Assembly: GCF_000826545.1 (NCBI RefSeq)
Contig: NZ_CDME01000006.1
Coordinates: 465,063 to 529,062, forward strand
DNA length: 64,000 nucleotides
Source of the DNA: Kibdelosporangium sp. MJ126-NF4
GTDB lineage: Bacteria; Actinomycetota; Actinomycetes; Mycobacteriales; Pseudonocardiaceae
Direction of reading: 5' to 3'
Shown: piece after piece, positions 1 to 8,003 of the stretch
How positions within the stretch are numbered: the stretch's first letter is position 1
How the letters are laid out: the number at the start of each line of letters is the position of its first letter
Notes under the pieces: generated by a model
The model's database searches: none
What the model was told of the DNA's origin: nothing
Seen by the model: only the letters and a program-made list of their open reading frames with translations
Program-made: the position numbers and the translations under genes

Positions 1-1264
1 CGGCCATCACCCACGACATCGCCGCCATGCCGATCGCCTCCGGGCTGTACCGGGGCTTCGCCGCAACGGCCTCGGCACGCAGGTGTACGAGCACCGACGG
101 GATGTCGATGCGCACCGGGCACACCTCGAAGCACGCGCCGCACAGCGACGAGGCGAACGGCAGCGAAGCGGCGTGCTTGTCGTGCATGTCGCCGCCGAGT
201 TGGGGCGCGAGGATCGCGCCGATCGGGCCCGGGTACACCGAGCCGTAGGCCTGGCCGCCGGTTCGTTCGTACACCGGGCAGACGTTCAGGCACGCCGAGC
301 AGCGGATGCACCGCAACGCCTGCCTGCCGACGGTGGACGCCAACGTGTCCGTGCGGCCGTTGTCCAGCAGCACCAGGTGGAAGTTCTGCGGACCGTCGCC
401 TGGCGTCACGCCGGTCCAGACCGACGTGTACGGGTTCATCCGCTCCGCCGTCGACGAGCGGGGCAGCAACTGCAGGAACACCTCGAGGTCCTGCCAGCTG
501 GGCACGAGCTTCTCGATCCCCATCACCGTGATCAGGGTGTCCGGCAGGGTCAGGCACATCCGGCCGTTGCCCTCGGACTCGACGACCACCACCGACCCGG
601 TGTCCGCGACGCCGAAGTTCGCGCCGGACACCGCGACCTTGGCCGACAGGAACTTCCGGCGCAGGAACGCCCGTGCGGCCGCGGCCAGCTCGACCGGTTC
701 GTCGGTCAGGTCCTCCGTGCCGGGCATGGTCGCTTTGAAGATGTCCCTGATCTCGGTGCGGTTCTTGTGGATCGCGGGCACCAGGATGTGTGACGGCCGG
801 TCGTTGCCCAGCTGCACGATCAGCTCGGCCAGGTCGGTCTCGATCGGCGTGACGCCCCCGGCCAGCAGTGCCTCGTTCAGCCCGATCTCCATGGTGGCCA
901 TGGACTTGATCTTCACGACCTCGTCCGCACCCGCCTCGCGGGTCAGCCGCAGCACGATCTCGTTGGCCTCGGCGGCGTCCGCGGCCCAGTGCACGACCCC
1001 ACCGCGCGCGGTCACGGCCTGCTCGAACCGCAGCAGGTACGTGTCCAGGTTGGCCAGTACGTCGTCCTTGATCGCCTCGCCGGAGAGCCGCAGCTGTTCC
1101 CAGTCCGGCAGCTCGGTGACCGCGCCCGCGCGTTTGGTGCGGATCAGTCCCGTCGCGTGCCGGAGGTTGCGGCGCAGCTGGTCGTCGGCAAGCGCGGTCT
1201 TCGCCGCGGTGGGGAAGGCCGGGCTGCCCAGCCACGTCACCGGGTTGCGTGCGGTGCCACCCAT
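1..1264 (-). CDS. lutB: Lactate utilization iron-sulfur protein LutB (3' part beyond window)
   Basis: LutB is the iron-sulfur subunit of the LutABC L-lactate oxidase complex, which feeds lactate into pyruvate in the cytosol. Four hundred and twenty-one codons are visible and the C-terminus lies outside the window. Two ferredoxin-like clusters are seen: CIRCSACLNVCP around residue 310 and CGACFEVCP around residue 360, both typical 4Fe-4S binding. The central region matches the LUD domain layout. The ATG at 1264 is preceded by an AGGAGGAG ribosome binding site that lies inside the 3' end of lutA, so the two genes overlap by 28 bp and are probably translationally coupled. A lutC gene may lie to the left, but this is not visible. 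Confidence 0.9.
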   Translation of the reverse strand, partial: MGGTARNPVTWLGSPAFPTAAKTALADDQLRRNLRHATGLIRTKRAGAVTELPDWEQLRLSGEAIKDDVLANLDTYLLRFEQAVTARGGVVHWAADAAEANEIVLRLTREAGADEVVKIKSMATMEIGLNEALLAGGVTPIETDLAELIVQLGNDRPSHILVPAIHKNRTEIRDIFKATMPGTEDLTDEPVELAAAARAFLRRKFLSAKVAVSGANFGVADTGSVVVVESEGNGRMCLTLPDTLITVMGIEKLVPSWQDLEVFLQLLPRSSTAERMNPYTSVWTGVTPGDGPQNFHLVLLDNGRTDTLASTVGRQALRCIRCSACLNVCPVYERTGGQAYGSVYPGPIGAILAPQLGGDMHDKHAASLPFASSLCGACFEVCPVRIDIPSVLVHLRAEAVAAKPRYSPEAIGMAAMSWVMA

Positions 1265-1989
1265 GGCTCCTCCTCGGTGCTCGCCAGGATCTCGGCCAGA
1301 TGCACCGGATGCACGCCGGTTCGAAGTCGTGACAATCCACCGCCGATGTGCATCAGACAGGAGTTGTCGCCCGCGGTGAGCACGTCCGCGCCGGTGTCCA
1401 CGACACACGACATCTTGTCCGCGAGCATCGCCGCCGACACGTCCGCGTTCTTCAGCGCGAACGTCCCGCCGAACCCGCAGCAGGACTCGGCCTCGGGCAG
1501 CTCGACCAGGTCGAGGCCCCGCACCGCGCGCAGCAGGCGCAGCGGCTTGTCGCCGACGCCGAGCATCCGCAACGAGTGGCAGGTGGGGTGATACGTCACC
1601 CGATGGGGGAAATATGCGCCGACATCCGCGACTCCGAGCACGTCGACCAGGAACTCGGACAGCTCGTACATCGGGCCCGGAGTGACCGAAAGATCGGGGT
1701 ACACGTGCCGGACCATCCCCGCGCACGAGCCGGAAGGCACCACGACCGCGTCGTATCCGGCGAACACGGAAGCGATGTTGCGGGCCAGCGGGACCGCCTT
1801 CGCCCGGTAGCCGGTGTTGAAGTGCATCTGCCCGCAGCACGTCTGATCTTGCGGGAACTCCACTGAACAGCCGAGACGTTCCAGCAGCCGGACCACCGCA
1901 CGCGCGGTGTCGGGGAAGAACGTGTCGGTCAGACAGGTCGCGAACAACGCGACTCGTCCGGTTGCTTGCTCGGTCGGCACAGTCGACAC
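1237..1989 (-). CDS. lutA: Lactate utilization (Fe-S)-binding protein LutA
   Basis: A 250-residue protein with two CCG-type cysteine motifs (TCCGQ near residue 50 and SCCGFGG near residue 170), the signature of LutA/GlpC/HdrB-type heterodisulfide-reductase-like subunits. Length is normal for LutA (about 240). It should act with LutB in L-lactate oxidation to pyruvate. It is first in the minus-strand lutAB operon and is divergent, over about 80 bp, from the LytS-type kinase gene at 2071. That arrangement suggests joint control of carboxylate use. Start ATG at 1989. Confidence 0.9.
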   Translation of the reverse strand: MSTVPTEQATGRVALFATCLTDTFFPDTARAVVRLLERLGCSVEFPQDQTCCGQMHFNTGYRAKAVPLARNIASVFAGYDAVVVPSGSCAGMVRHVYPDLSVTPGPMYELSEFLVDVLGVADVGAYFPHRVTYHPTCHSLRMLGVGDKPLRLLRAVRGLDLVELPEAESCCGFGGTFALKNADVSAAMLADKMSCVVDTGADVLTAGDNSCLMHIGGGLSRLRTGVHPVHLAEILASTEEEPWVAPHATR

Positions 1990-2070
1990 ACTGCCTCACG
2001 GATTCATCGGATGTCTACTAATACTGCCCCAGAGCTTGCCTGCGCCATGCCAGTACCAGAGCATTGACCG

Positions 2071-3351
2071 GTGGTCCCGTTTCTGACCGAGCGAGTCGTG
2101 CTCGGCGTCATCGCGACGCTGGCCGTCCTCGGACTCTTCGTCTTCCTGTGCCGGACCCGGCGGGTGAGCACGTCCGTCGACGAGGCACAGCTCGACGCCA
2201 TCCAGCGCCTGTCCAAGGCAGCGCCCGAACTTCGTGGCGGACTGTCCGAGGCCTCGGCCGACCAGACCGCGAAACACCTGGTCGAGCTGCTCAAGTGCGT
2301 GGCGGTGGGGCTCAGTGACGCGAACGGCACCCTGCTGTCGTGGGACGGGCAGGCCAACCACCACTACCGGGACCTGGCGGACCACATCGTCAGCGCGGTC
2401 TCCCGCGGCCAGCGCGAGCACATCCAGCACGAGAGCCTGCCGTGCAGCAGGCGTGGCAGCTGCCCGATGCGCACGGCTGTCATCGTGCCGCTGATCGTCG
2501 AGGGCACGGTCGAGGGCGCGCTCATCGTCGTCGGTGGGATGAACTCCGGGCGGCTGATGCGGATGGCCGACGAGGTCGCCAAGTTCGTCTGCATCCAGCT
2601 GGAGCTGGCCAAGCTGGACGAGGCCAAGCAGCAGCTGGCGCAGGCCGAGGCGCGGGCGCTGCGCGCGCAGATCTCGCCGCACTTCGTCTACAACGCGCTG
2701 AACACGATCTCCTCGCTGATCCGCACCGACCCGGAACAGGCCCGCGACCTGGTGCAGGACTTCGCGGACTTCACCAGGTACTCGTTCAGGGCGTCCGGGT
2801 TCTTCACCACGCTGTCGGAGGAACTGCGCAACATCGACCGGTACCTGACCATCGAGAGCGCCCGCTACGGCAACCGGCTCGCTGTCCGGCTCAAGATCGC
2901 GCCGGAGGTGCTGTCGGTGGTGGTGCCGTTCCTGGTGCTGCAGCCGCTGGTGGAGAACGCGGTCCGGCACGGCATCGCCCGCAAGCCCGGCGGCGGCACG
3001 GTCACCGTGATCGCGCAGGACAACGGCTCGGAGGCGCTGATCAGCGTCGAGGACGACGGCGTCGGCATGGACGCGGACCGCCTCTTCGCGGACCTGCGTG
3101 ACGCGCACAAGACCGGCTCGCACGTCGGCATCGGCAACATCAACCAGCGGATGCGGTCGGTGTTCGGTGACGAGTACGCGCTGATGGTGGAGACCGCGCC
3201 GGGCGCGGGGATGAAAGTCATCCTGCGCGTGCCGAAGTCGTTCCCCGGTGTGCGGCCCGCGCTGCCGGACTACTCACACCCCGAGTCGGACGACGACTAC
3301 GCGCCGGTACCGGGTTCGCCGTCCGCCAGCGCTCAGCCGCCGAGTCCGTAG
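2071..3351 (+). CDS. LytS-family sensor histidine kinase (His_kinase/HATPase)
   Basis: A 426-residue kinase with one N-terminal membrane segment (residues about 9-27), a GAF-like sensor region (about 70-180) and a PF06580-type phosphoacceptor region, AQISPHFVYNAL, with His204. A HATPase domain follows (VENAVRHGI as N-box, DDGVGMD as G1 box). It lacks the multi-helix 5TM-LYT sensor of LytS itself. The cytosolic sensor contains a cysteine pair in PCSRRGSC (125-131) that might bind metal or sense redox. Its partner is the LytTR regulator at 4390. By analogy with BtsSR and YpdAB of E. coli, which control pyruvate transporters, it probably senses a carboxylate and controls the adjacent symporters; that role is inferred. 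Start GTG. Confidence 0.88.
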   Translation: MVPFLTERVVLGVIATLAVLGLFVFLCRTRRVSTSVDEAQLDAIQRLSKAAPELRGGLSEASADQTAKHLVELLKCVAVGLSDANGTLLSWDGQANHHYRDLADHIVSAVSRGQREHIQHESLPCSRRGSCPMRTAVIVPLIVEGTVEGALIVVGGMNSGRLMRMADEVAKFVCIQLELAKLDEAKQQLAQAEARALRAQISPHFVYNALNTISSLIRTDPEQARDLVQDFADFTRYSFRASGFFTTLSEELRNIDRYLTIESARYGNRLAVRLKIAPEVLSVVVPFLVLQPLVENAVRHGIARKPGGGTVTVIAQDNGSEALISVEDDGVGMDADRLFADLRDAHKTGSHVGIGNINQRMRSVFGDEYALMVETAPGAGMKVILRVPKSFPGVRPALPDYSHPESDDDYAPVPGSPSASAQPPSP

Positions 3352-3361
3352 AGTTTTGACC

Positions 3362-3442
3362 ATGAGCGAGCTTGCGAGCGAATCATTCAACACAGGGCCG
3401 CGCTCATGCGACGAACTCGACCACAGCGGAGAGTGCGCATGA
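3362..3442 (+). CDS. Possible 26-residue leader ORF coupled to the S49 peptidase gene
   Basis: A short open frame, ATG at 3362, encodes 26 residues beginning MSELASESF and ending ECA. Its TGA overlaps the ATG of the S49 peptidase gene in the pattern ATGA (3439-3442). The DNA carries internally repetitive stretches (GAGCGAGCTTGCGAGCGA). The 4-bp overlap suggests a leader peptide or translational coupling, but the element may simply be a dispersed repeat that happens to be open. No protein function can be assigned. Confidence 0.25.
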   Translation: MSELASESFNTGPRSCDELDHSGECA

Positions 3443-4311
3443 GCGTGACCGAGAAGCTGGTGTCCCGATTGCCCGGTCTGGGTGACCGGATCGATCGCAA
3501 ACCCGTCGTCGCGGTGATCAAGCTGCATGGCGTGATCACGCCGACCCCCTCGCCACTCGGCCGCGGGTCGATCAACCTCAACTCGGTCGAGTCCGCGTTG
3601 ACCAGGGCGTTCGACCACGACCGGCTGGTCGCGGTGGCGTTGCAGGTCAACTCGCCCGGTGGCGCGCCGACCCAGTCGGCGCTGGTCGCCGAGCGGATCA
3701 GGCAGCTGGCGGCCCGCAAGAACGTGCCGGTGATCGCGTTCTGCGAGGACGTGGCCGCGTCCGGCGGGTACTGGCTGGCGTGCGCGGCCGACGAGATCTA
3801 CGCGCACAGCACGTCGCTGGTCGGCTCGATCGGCGTGATCAGCGCCGGGTTCGGCCTGTCGGGTCTGCTGGAGCGGGTCGGTGTCGAGCGGCGCGTGCAC
3901 ACCGCGGGCACCAACAAGATGCGGCTCGACCCGTTCCAGGTCGAGAAGCCCGAGGATGTCGAATGGCTGGTCGGGCTCCAGGGGCAGTTGCACACGCAGT
4001 TCGTCGACTGGGTCAGCGAGCGGCGCGGTGGGCGGCTGAGCAAGGACCACGACGACGTGTTCTCCGGTGAGGTGTGGACTGGCCCCGGTGCGGTCGAACG
4101 CGGCCTGGTGGACAGCCTGGGCACGTTGCGCGGCGTGCTCTCGGAGCGGTACCCCGACGCCGAGGTCGTGGTCGCCGAGCCGCGGCGGCCGCTGCTGGCC
4201 AGGCTCGGTGTCGGCGGTGGTGCGGGAGTGTCGTCGGTCGGGGCCGGGATTCTGGACGCCGCGATCCGGGCGGTCGAACAACGAGCTACCTGGTCGCGCT
4301 TCGGTCTGTGA
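3439..4311 (+). CDS. sppA: S49 family peptidase (SppA-type signal peptide peptidase)
   Basis: A 290-residue serine peptidase of the ClpP/crotonase fold. The nucleophile is in AASGGYWLA (Ser108 from this start), and the general-base lysine is in GTNKMRLDPF (Lys160), the spacing known for single-domain SppA. No clear signal peptide or N-terminal membrane helix is visible, so it may be cytoplasmic or peripheral. The start at 3439 is chosen because GGAGAG lies 7 bases upstream; an ATG at 3406 adds 11 basic residues. It sits between the LytS-type kinase and the LytTR regulator on the same strand. This is an odd placement that may be chance or may point to a signalling role. Confidence 0.85.
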   Translation: MSVTEKLVSRLPGLGDRIDRKPVVAVIKLHGVITPTPSPLGRGSINLNSVESALTRAFDHDRLVAVALQVNSPGGAPTQSALVAERIRQLAARKNVPVIAFCEDVAASGGYWLACAADEIYAHSTSLVGSIGVISAGFGLSGLLERVGVERRVHTAGTNKMRLDPFQVEKPEDVEWLVGLQGQLHTQFVDWVSERRGGRLSKDHDDVFSGEVWTGPGAVERGLVDSLGTLRGVLSERYPDAEVVVAEPRRPLLARLGVGGGAGVSSVGAGILDAAIRAVEQRATWSRFGL

Positions 4312-4389
4312 TCCTGGTGCTGGGCAAACTTCACTCGGCAGGGTGGCGGTAGCGATGAACATGGACATCAGGGCGGTGCGATAGGCAAG

Positions 4390-5244
4390 ATGCACCCCAC
4401 CGTGACTAACGAGAGCGCAGCCGGGCTCGTCGTGCTCTGCGTGGACGACGAGAAGGCCGGCATAGAGATGATCACCGAACGGCTGGAGGGCAACCGGCAC
4501 GTTCGCAAGATTCTGACGGCCTTCGACGCGGCCGAGGCACTGCGTGTGCTCAGCGGCAGCGACGAGGAGCTCGTCACCCGCAGGAAAGCGGGGATGCCCG
4601 CCGTCGACGCGGTGTTCTGCGACCTGAACATGCCGGGGCTGACCGGCATCGAGATGGGCCGCGTGCTCTCCGAGTTCAACCCGCCGCCCTGCCTGGTGTT
4701 CGTCACCGGCGTCGGCGGCGACGAGGCGGTGGACGCCTTCGAGCTCGGCGCGGTGGACTACCTGCTCAAGCCGTTGAACGACCAGGCGCGGGTGGACAAG
4801 GCGGTCGACCGCGTGCTGGCCAAGCTGCGGCTGAACAACCTGCCCGCGGCCGGTGTGTCACCGGGTGGCGTCGCGGTCCAGGACGAGCGGGACGACGAGG
4901 TGATCCCGGTCGAACTGGCCGGAACCACGAAACTGGTGGCGCGCAAGTCCGTCCGGTGGGTCGAGGCGCAGGGCGACTACGCGCGGCTCTACACGACGGA
5001 CGGCTCGCACCTGGTGCGGATTCCGTTGGCGCAGCTGGAAGAGCGCTGGGGCAAGGTGGGGTTCGTGCGGATCCACCGGTCGTATCTGGTGCCGTTGAAC
5101 CTGATCACCGAGCTGCGGATGGGCGCGTCCGGCTACACGGTCGTGATCGGCAGCGAGGAGAAGGAGCTGCCGGTGAGTCGTCGGCACACGCGTGAGCTGA
5201 AGGACAAACTGGTCCGCAGTCCCCGCTCGGGCTTCGGTAGTTAG
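4390..5244 (+). CDS. LytTR-family response regulator
   Basis: A 284-residue regulator: a receiver domain (residues about 14-135; acidic pair D19/D20, phosphoacceptor Asp78 in CDLNMPG, switch Lys in LLKP) followed by a LytTR DNA-binding domain (about 175-280; VRIHRSYLV and LPVSRRHT are recognisable). It is the cognate partner of the kinase at 2071. Members of this class bind paired direct repeats upstream of transporter genes. The likely targets here are the symporter genes at 5699 and 8000, and perhaps lutAB. The next gene begins 2 bases after the stop, so the regulator is probably cotranscribed with the first transport pair. Confidence 0.9.
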   Translation: MHPTVTNESAAGLVVLCVDDEKAGIEMITERLEGNRHVRKILTAFDAAEALRVLSGSDEELVTRRKAGMPAVDAVFCDLNMPGLTGIEMGRVLSEFNPPPCLVFVTGVGGDEAVDAFELGAVDYLLKPLNDQARVDKAVDRVLAKLRLNNLPAAGVSPGGVAVQDERDDEVIPVELAGTTKLVARKSVRWVEAQGDYARLYTTDGSHLVRIPLAQLEERWGKVGFVRIHRSYLVPLNLITELRMGASGYTVVIGSEEKELPVSRRHTRELKDKLVRSPRSGFGS

Positions 5245-5246
5245 TC

Positions 5247-5681
5247 GTGAGCAGGCACTCGGCCGGGACCGGGCCGGGCAGGTCCGGCAAGGACCCGCAG
5301 GACAACGGTTCCGCCGCCGGTCCGCCGCCGAGGCGCAAACGCGTGGTGCTCGCCGACTCCCGTGCGCCGGTGACGGTCATGCGCACGGTCGTCGAGCTGG
5401 AGGAGCAGACCAGCTACGGCGAGGAGCTCGTTCGCGGGTTCATCCGGATCCAGTTCTGGACCGCTGTCCGGCTGGCCGCCCTCGCCGCCGTCCTGCTCCT
5501 GGGGCTGCCGGTGCTGTTCTTCTTCGTCCCCGCGATCGCGGGCGTCACGGTGGCCGGTGTGCGGTTGCCGTGGCTGTTGCTGGGGGTCGCCCCGTTCCCC
5601 GTTCTCTTCGGTATCGGATACTGGTACAACGTGCTGGCTGAACGGCACGAACGCGACTTCGTCGACATGGTCGAGAAGTAG
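5247..5681 (+). CDS. Small two-helix membrane protein, symporter partner
   Basis: A 144-residue protein with a basic, Pro/Gly-rich N-terminus (residues 1-45), two hydrophobic segments (about 72-95 and 102-122) and a charged cytoplasmic tail ending ERHERDFVDMVEK. Topology and position, 17 bp before a sodium:solute symporter gene, resemble the small DUF485 protein (MctB type) that accompanies MctC-like carriers. The sequence is too diverged to call DUF485 by eye. It starts with GTG 2 bases after the LytTR regulator stop. The role is inferred as an assembly or stability partner of the symporter. Confidence 0.7.
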   Translation: MSRHSAGTGPGRSGKDPQDNGSAAGPPPRRKRVVLADSRAPVTVMRTVVELEEQTSYGEELVRGFIRIQFWTAVRLAALAAVLLLGLPVLFFFVPAIAGVTVAGVRLPWLLLGVAPFPVLFGIGYWYNVLAERHERDFVDMVEK

Positions 5682-5698
5682 CCCGAAGGGTTTGTCCA

Positions 5699-7507
5699 GT
5701 GGGTGGCACGGCCGTTGAGCTGAACCTGTGGGCCGTGTCCGGCATAGCGCTGGTCGCGGTGATGACCTTCTATGTCGGTTTCCGCAGCTCACGGGCGGCC
5801 AGCACGACTCAGGACTTTCTCGTCGCGCGGCGCACGGTCCGCTCGCGGCGCAATGCTGCCGCTGTTTCCGGTGAGTACCTGTCCGCCGCGTCGTTCCTCG
5901 GCGTCGCCGGTCTGATCCTCAAGGACGGCGTCGACGCGCTGTGGTATCCGATCGGGTTCACTGCCGGGTATCTCGCGTTGATGTTGTTCGTGGCCGCGCC
6001 GCTGCGCCGGTCCGGGGCGTACACGCTGCCGGACTTCGTCGAGGCCCGGCTGGGCTCCGGCGGGCTGCGCAAGCTCGCCACGGTCTTCGTGATCTTCATC
6101 GGCATCCTCTACCTGCTTCCCCAGCTGCAGGCCGCCGGGCTCGTCCTGTCGCGGGTCATGCCCGTGCCGCAGTGGGTCGGGCCGGTGATCGTGATCGCGA
6201 TCGTCGTGCTCAACGTGTTCGGCGGCGGGATGCGGGCGATCACCGTCGTGCAGGCTTTCCAGTACTGGCTCAAGCTTTTCGCGATCGCCGCGCCCACGTT
6301 CATCCTGTGCGCGATCTTCATCGGCAAGGGCGGCGCCGGGACGCACGAGACCTCGCTGACCGCGCCGACACCGCCGACGTTCACCGAGGCCACCACGGTC
6401 CGGGTGGACACGCCGGTTCGCCTGCAGATCAAGGAACCCGTGTGGCTGTGGGCGGACGGTGTCGTCAACGGCGCGCCCGCGTCCGGCGACGTGTACTGGA
6501 AGCCGGAGGTCGGTGAGGTCACCGTCGACGCGGGCACGACACTGCGGTTCAAGGCGGGGACCGCGGTTCCGATCGTCGCCGGGGCGCCTGCCGACAACGA
6601 GAGCTGGATGACGCCGTCGTCCGGCGGTGCCGGTGACCTGTTCACCACGTATTCGCTGATCTTCGCGACGTTCCTCGGCACGATGGGGCTGCCGCACGTC
6701 CTGGTTCGCTTCTACACCAACCCGGACGGCAAGGCCGCGCGCCGCACGACGCTGCACGTGATGCTGCTGCTCGCGTTGTTCTACATGTTCCCGCTGCTGC
6801 TCGGCGCGCTGTCGCGGATCTATGTGCCGGAGCTGCTGGTCACCGGGCGGACCGACGCGGCTGTGACCGCGCTGCCCGCCAAGATCATTCCCGGGATCCC
6901 CGGGGAGATCCTCGGCGCGGTGACCGCCGCCGGTGCGTTCGCGGCGTTCCTGTCGACGTCGTCCGGGCTGGTGGTGAGCGTGTCCGGGGTGCTGTCGACG
7001 GATGTGCTGCGCGGCCGCGTCCGCGACTTCCGGTGGGCCGCGCTGATCGCCGGGGTGGTGCCGCTGGCGATGGCGCTGGTGCTGCGGCCCAACGACGTCT
7101 CGCTGAGCATCGGTGTCACGTTCGCGCTGGCCGCGTCGACTTTCTGCCCGGTGCTGCTGCTCGGGATCTGGTGGCGCAAGCTGACCTGGGTCGGCGCGGG
7201 CGCGGGCATGATCGTCGGTGGCGGGCTGGTGATCGGCGCGATCGTGCTGGACGTGGTGAGCCGGTACACCGGCGACTGGGCGCCGTCGTTCGTCAAGCAG
7301 CCCGCGTTGATCACCGTGCCGATCGCGTTCTTCGTCGTGTACATCGTCAGCAAGGCCACGCACCGGCGGCAGCCCGCGGACACCAGCCGGACCCTGCTGC
7401 GGATGCACGCGCCCGACCCGCTCGGCTTCATCCGCGACCGCGATGTGGCCCGGTTCGGCACGGCTGAGGAAAGAGCACGTCTCGCTGACGGCCGTCACCG
7501 TCGTTGA
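5699..7507 (+). CDS. Sodium:monocarboxylate symporter (SSS family, ActP/MctC-like)
   Basis: A 602-residue carrier of the sodium:solute symporter family with about 13 membrane segments. The VSGEYLSAASFLGVAG region near residue 57 matches the ion/substrate site conserved in ActP and MctC, and MGLPHVLVRFYT appears near residue 330. It should import acetate, pyruvate, propionate or lactate with Na+ or H+. An unusual feature is an insert of about 90 residues (about 215-305, rich in Val, Thr and Pro and probably beta-rich) between two helices on the outer face; the paralog at 8000 lacks this form. GTG start. It is probably controlled by the two-component system upstream. Confidence 0.85.
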   Translation: MGGTAVELNLWAVSGIALVAVMTFYVGFRSSRAASTTQDFLVARRTVRSRRNAAAVSGEYLSAASFLGVAGLILKDGVDALWYPIGFTAGYLALMLFVAAPLRRSGAYTLPDFVEARLGSGGLRKLATVFVIFIGILYLLPQLQAAGLVLSRVMPVPQWVGPVIVIAIVVLNVFGGGMRAITVVQAFQYWLKLFAIAAPTFILCAIFIGKGGAGTHETSLTAPTPPTFTEATTVRVDTPVRLQIKEPVWLWADGVVNGAPASGDVYWKPEVGEVTVDAGTTLRFKAGTAVPIVAGAPADNESWMTPSSGGAGDLFTTYSLIFATFLGTMGLPHVLVRFYTNPDGKAARRTTLHVMLLLALFYMFPLLLGALSRIYVPELLVTGRTDAAVTALPAKIIPGIPGEILGAVTAAGAFAAFLSTSSGLVVSVSGVLSTDVLRGRVRDFRWAALIAGVVPLAMALVLRPNDVSLSIGVTFALAASTFCPVLLLGIWWRKLTWVGAGAGMIVGGGLVIGAIVLDVVSRYTGDWAPSFVKQPALITVPIAFFVVYIVSKATHRRQPADTSRTLLRMHAPDPLGFIRDRDVARFGTAEERARLADGRHRR

Positions 7508-7652
7508 AGCCGGTCAGGTCCGTGCGTGACCGTTCACCGCATCCCTCAACAGGCTGAGCGAATGTGCCCGAACGGCGTCTTACTCATACCGACAGTTGTA
7601 TCTACGGTCCCCACAGTGTCCTGATCACGAAATCGGCATGCGGGGAGGGCAA

Positions 7653-8003
7653 ATGAGCGCACCAGAACACACTGAATCGCAGCTGCCGCCCGACGCGGGC
7701 AAGTGGCGTGAAGTGCAGGATTCCGCGGAATTCACCGAACTGCGGCGCAGACTCCGCAGGTTCGTGTTCCCGATGACCGGCCTGTTCCTCGTCTGGTACC
7801 TCGTCTACGTGCTGCTGGCCGACTACGCGCACGGCTTCATGTCGACACGGTTGTTCGGCAATATCAACGTGGCCCTTGTGCTGGGGATTCTCCAGTTCGT
7901 GTCCACTTTCGTGATCACGATGCTCTACGTCCGGTACGCCAACAGGAAGCTCGATCCGCAGGCGGAGAAGATCCGCGAGGAGATCGAGGGGGCCGACACA
8001 TGA
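7653..8003 (+). CDS. DUF485 membrane protein (MctB-like)
   Basis: A 116-residue protein with the DUF485 pattern: a charged N-terminus (FTELRRRLRRFVFPM), two membrane helices (about 46-65 and 80-102) and a C-terminus RYANRKLDPQAEKIREE. DUF485 proteins are encoded directly before ActP/MctC-type symporters and are thought to assist them. ATG at 7653 has GGGGAGGG 3-10 bases upstream. The stop overlaps the next start (ATGA at 8000-8003), which indicates translational coupling. The 145 bp upstream, between the two symporter units, is the likely promoter region for this second pair. Confidence 0.88.
   Translation: MSAPEHTESQLPPDAGKWREVQDSAEFTELRRRLRRFVFPMTGLFLVWYLVYVLLADYAHGFMSTRLFGNINVALVLGILQFVSTFVITMLYVRYANRKLDPQAEKIREEIEGADT

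Noticed and set aside
3274..4500. Minus-strand open frame opposite the S49 peptidase
   Set aside because: No domain; the plus strand holds the peptidase with conserved Ser and Lys.
5789..7498. Long minus-strand open frame (569 codons) opposite the first symporter
   Set aside because: Same shadow composition; opposite a conserved SSS carrier.
7610..7640. Possible Crp site (GTG ... CAC) before the DUF485 gene
   Set aside because: Half-site spacing is one base short of the Crp pattern and the arms do not match.
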